Of a stretch of 31,461 nt of DNA, positions 31,218-31,461 are shown piece by piece. The notes beneath the pieces were generated by a model. That model did no database searches and was not told the origin of the DNA. It saw only the letters and a list, made by a program, of their open reading frames with translations. The stretch spans positions 1 through 31,461 of the forward strand of contig JACJZI010000017.1 of the NCBI GenBank assembly GCA_020635655.1. Reading direction: 5' to 3'. The translations under genes were made by a program, and so were the position numbers. Position 1 is the first letter of the stretch, and each line of letters begins with the position of its first letter. Origin of the DNA: Flavobacteriales bacterium (GTDB taxonomy: Bacteria > Bacteroidota > Bacteroidia > Flavobacteriales_F > PHOS-HE28).

Positions 31218-31461
31218 TCAGACGGGCATGGGCAGTTGGAGATGCTGCATCACCCGATCGCAAAGTTCAGCAAAAGCGGCGCCAGCAGGCGTGCCTTCCT
31301 GCAGCACGGCCGGGCGGCCGACATCGCCCGACTCGCGGATGCTCTGTACCAGCGGCACATGGCCCAGGAAAGGCACCTTCAACTCGGTGGCCAGGTCGCG
31401 TGCGCCGTCCCGGCCGAAGATGTAGTACCTGCTCTCCGGCAGTTCCGCGGGCGTGAACCAG
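31218..31461 (-). CDS. mrp: Mrp/NBP35-family Fe-S carrier ATPase, 3' part only
   Basis: Only the last 81 codons are inside the window; the gene continues past the right edge. The visible part includes WFTPAELPESRYYIFGRDG, ELKVPFLGHVPLVQSIRESGD and a C-terminal helix, the pattern of the C terminus of Mrp/ApbC, a P-loop ATPase that binds and transfers [4Fe-4S] clusters. The P-loop and the paired cysteines cannot be checked here; the CxxC usually preceding WFTP lies just outside. It is upstream of the NifU-like gene in a probable operon. Confidence 0.88.
   Translation of the reverse strand, partial: WFTPAELPESRYYIFGRDGARDLATELKVPFLGHVPLVQSIRESGDVGRPAVLQEGTPAGAAFAELCDRVMQHLQLPMPV

Overview
The window looks like a chromosomal segment of a high-G+C member of the Bacteroidota, most likely Flavobacteriales. 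The evidence is a gliding-motility pair (gldB, gldC), a SusC-like CarboxypepD_reg/plug/barrel outer-membrane protein, a DUF4421-type protein, Bacteroidota-style -7 promoter elements (TAnnTTTG) and the gene order of its division and cell-wall cluster. No tRNA, rRNA, CRISPR array, insertion sequence or phage gene was seen. Coding density is high and most genes are tightly packed.

Layout. Bases 1-192 hold the 5' end of a leftward secreted-protein gene. A rightward block follows: an RRM/RGG RNA-binding protein with a strong terminator, a TonB-dependent-receptor-like outer-membrane protein, and a histidine kinase/response regulator pair that ends at a bidirectional terminator (5628-5654). From 21922 down to 5676 runs one long leftward dcw operon: mraZ, rsmH, ftsL-like, ftsI (with PASTA), murE, mraY, murD, a stand-alone MurD C-terminal-domain protein, ftsW, murG, murC, ftsQ, ftsA, ftsZ, yqeY. 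Nearly every junction overlaps or is separated by a few bases. It makes lipid II precursors (murE, mraY, murD, murG, murC; murF and ddl are not here) and the septal machinery (ftsL, ftsI, ftsW, ftsQ, ftsA, ftsZ). Upstream of mraZ are three GTGGG boxes at exact 10-bp spacing, the expected MraZ autoregulatory operator. A second, oppositely oriented pair lies about 100 bp further on.

Rightward from 22302 come an alpha/beta hydrolase and engB. They converge on the leftward gldB-gldC pair. gldB diverges, with only 13 bp between start codons, from a PorT-like outer-membrane barrel gene, which is followed by nadE and a DUF4421 protein coupled to it by a GTGA overlap. The right end is leftward: mrp (partial), a NifU-like Fe-S scaffold, then korA-korB, a 2-oxoacid:ferredoxin oxidoreductase whose gamma and alpha domains are fused.

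The most unusual element is the 170-residue protein at 13493-14005 between murD and ftsW. It is clearly paralogous to the C-terminal (substrate/ATP-clamping) domain of the adjacent MurD but has no N-terminal or central ATPase domain, and it has lost the lysine that would contact D-glutamate. It is intact and packed into the operon, so it is unlikely to be debris; its function is unknown. All homology statements are from recognition of motifs, not from database searches.
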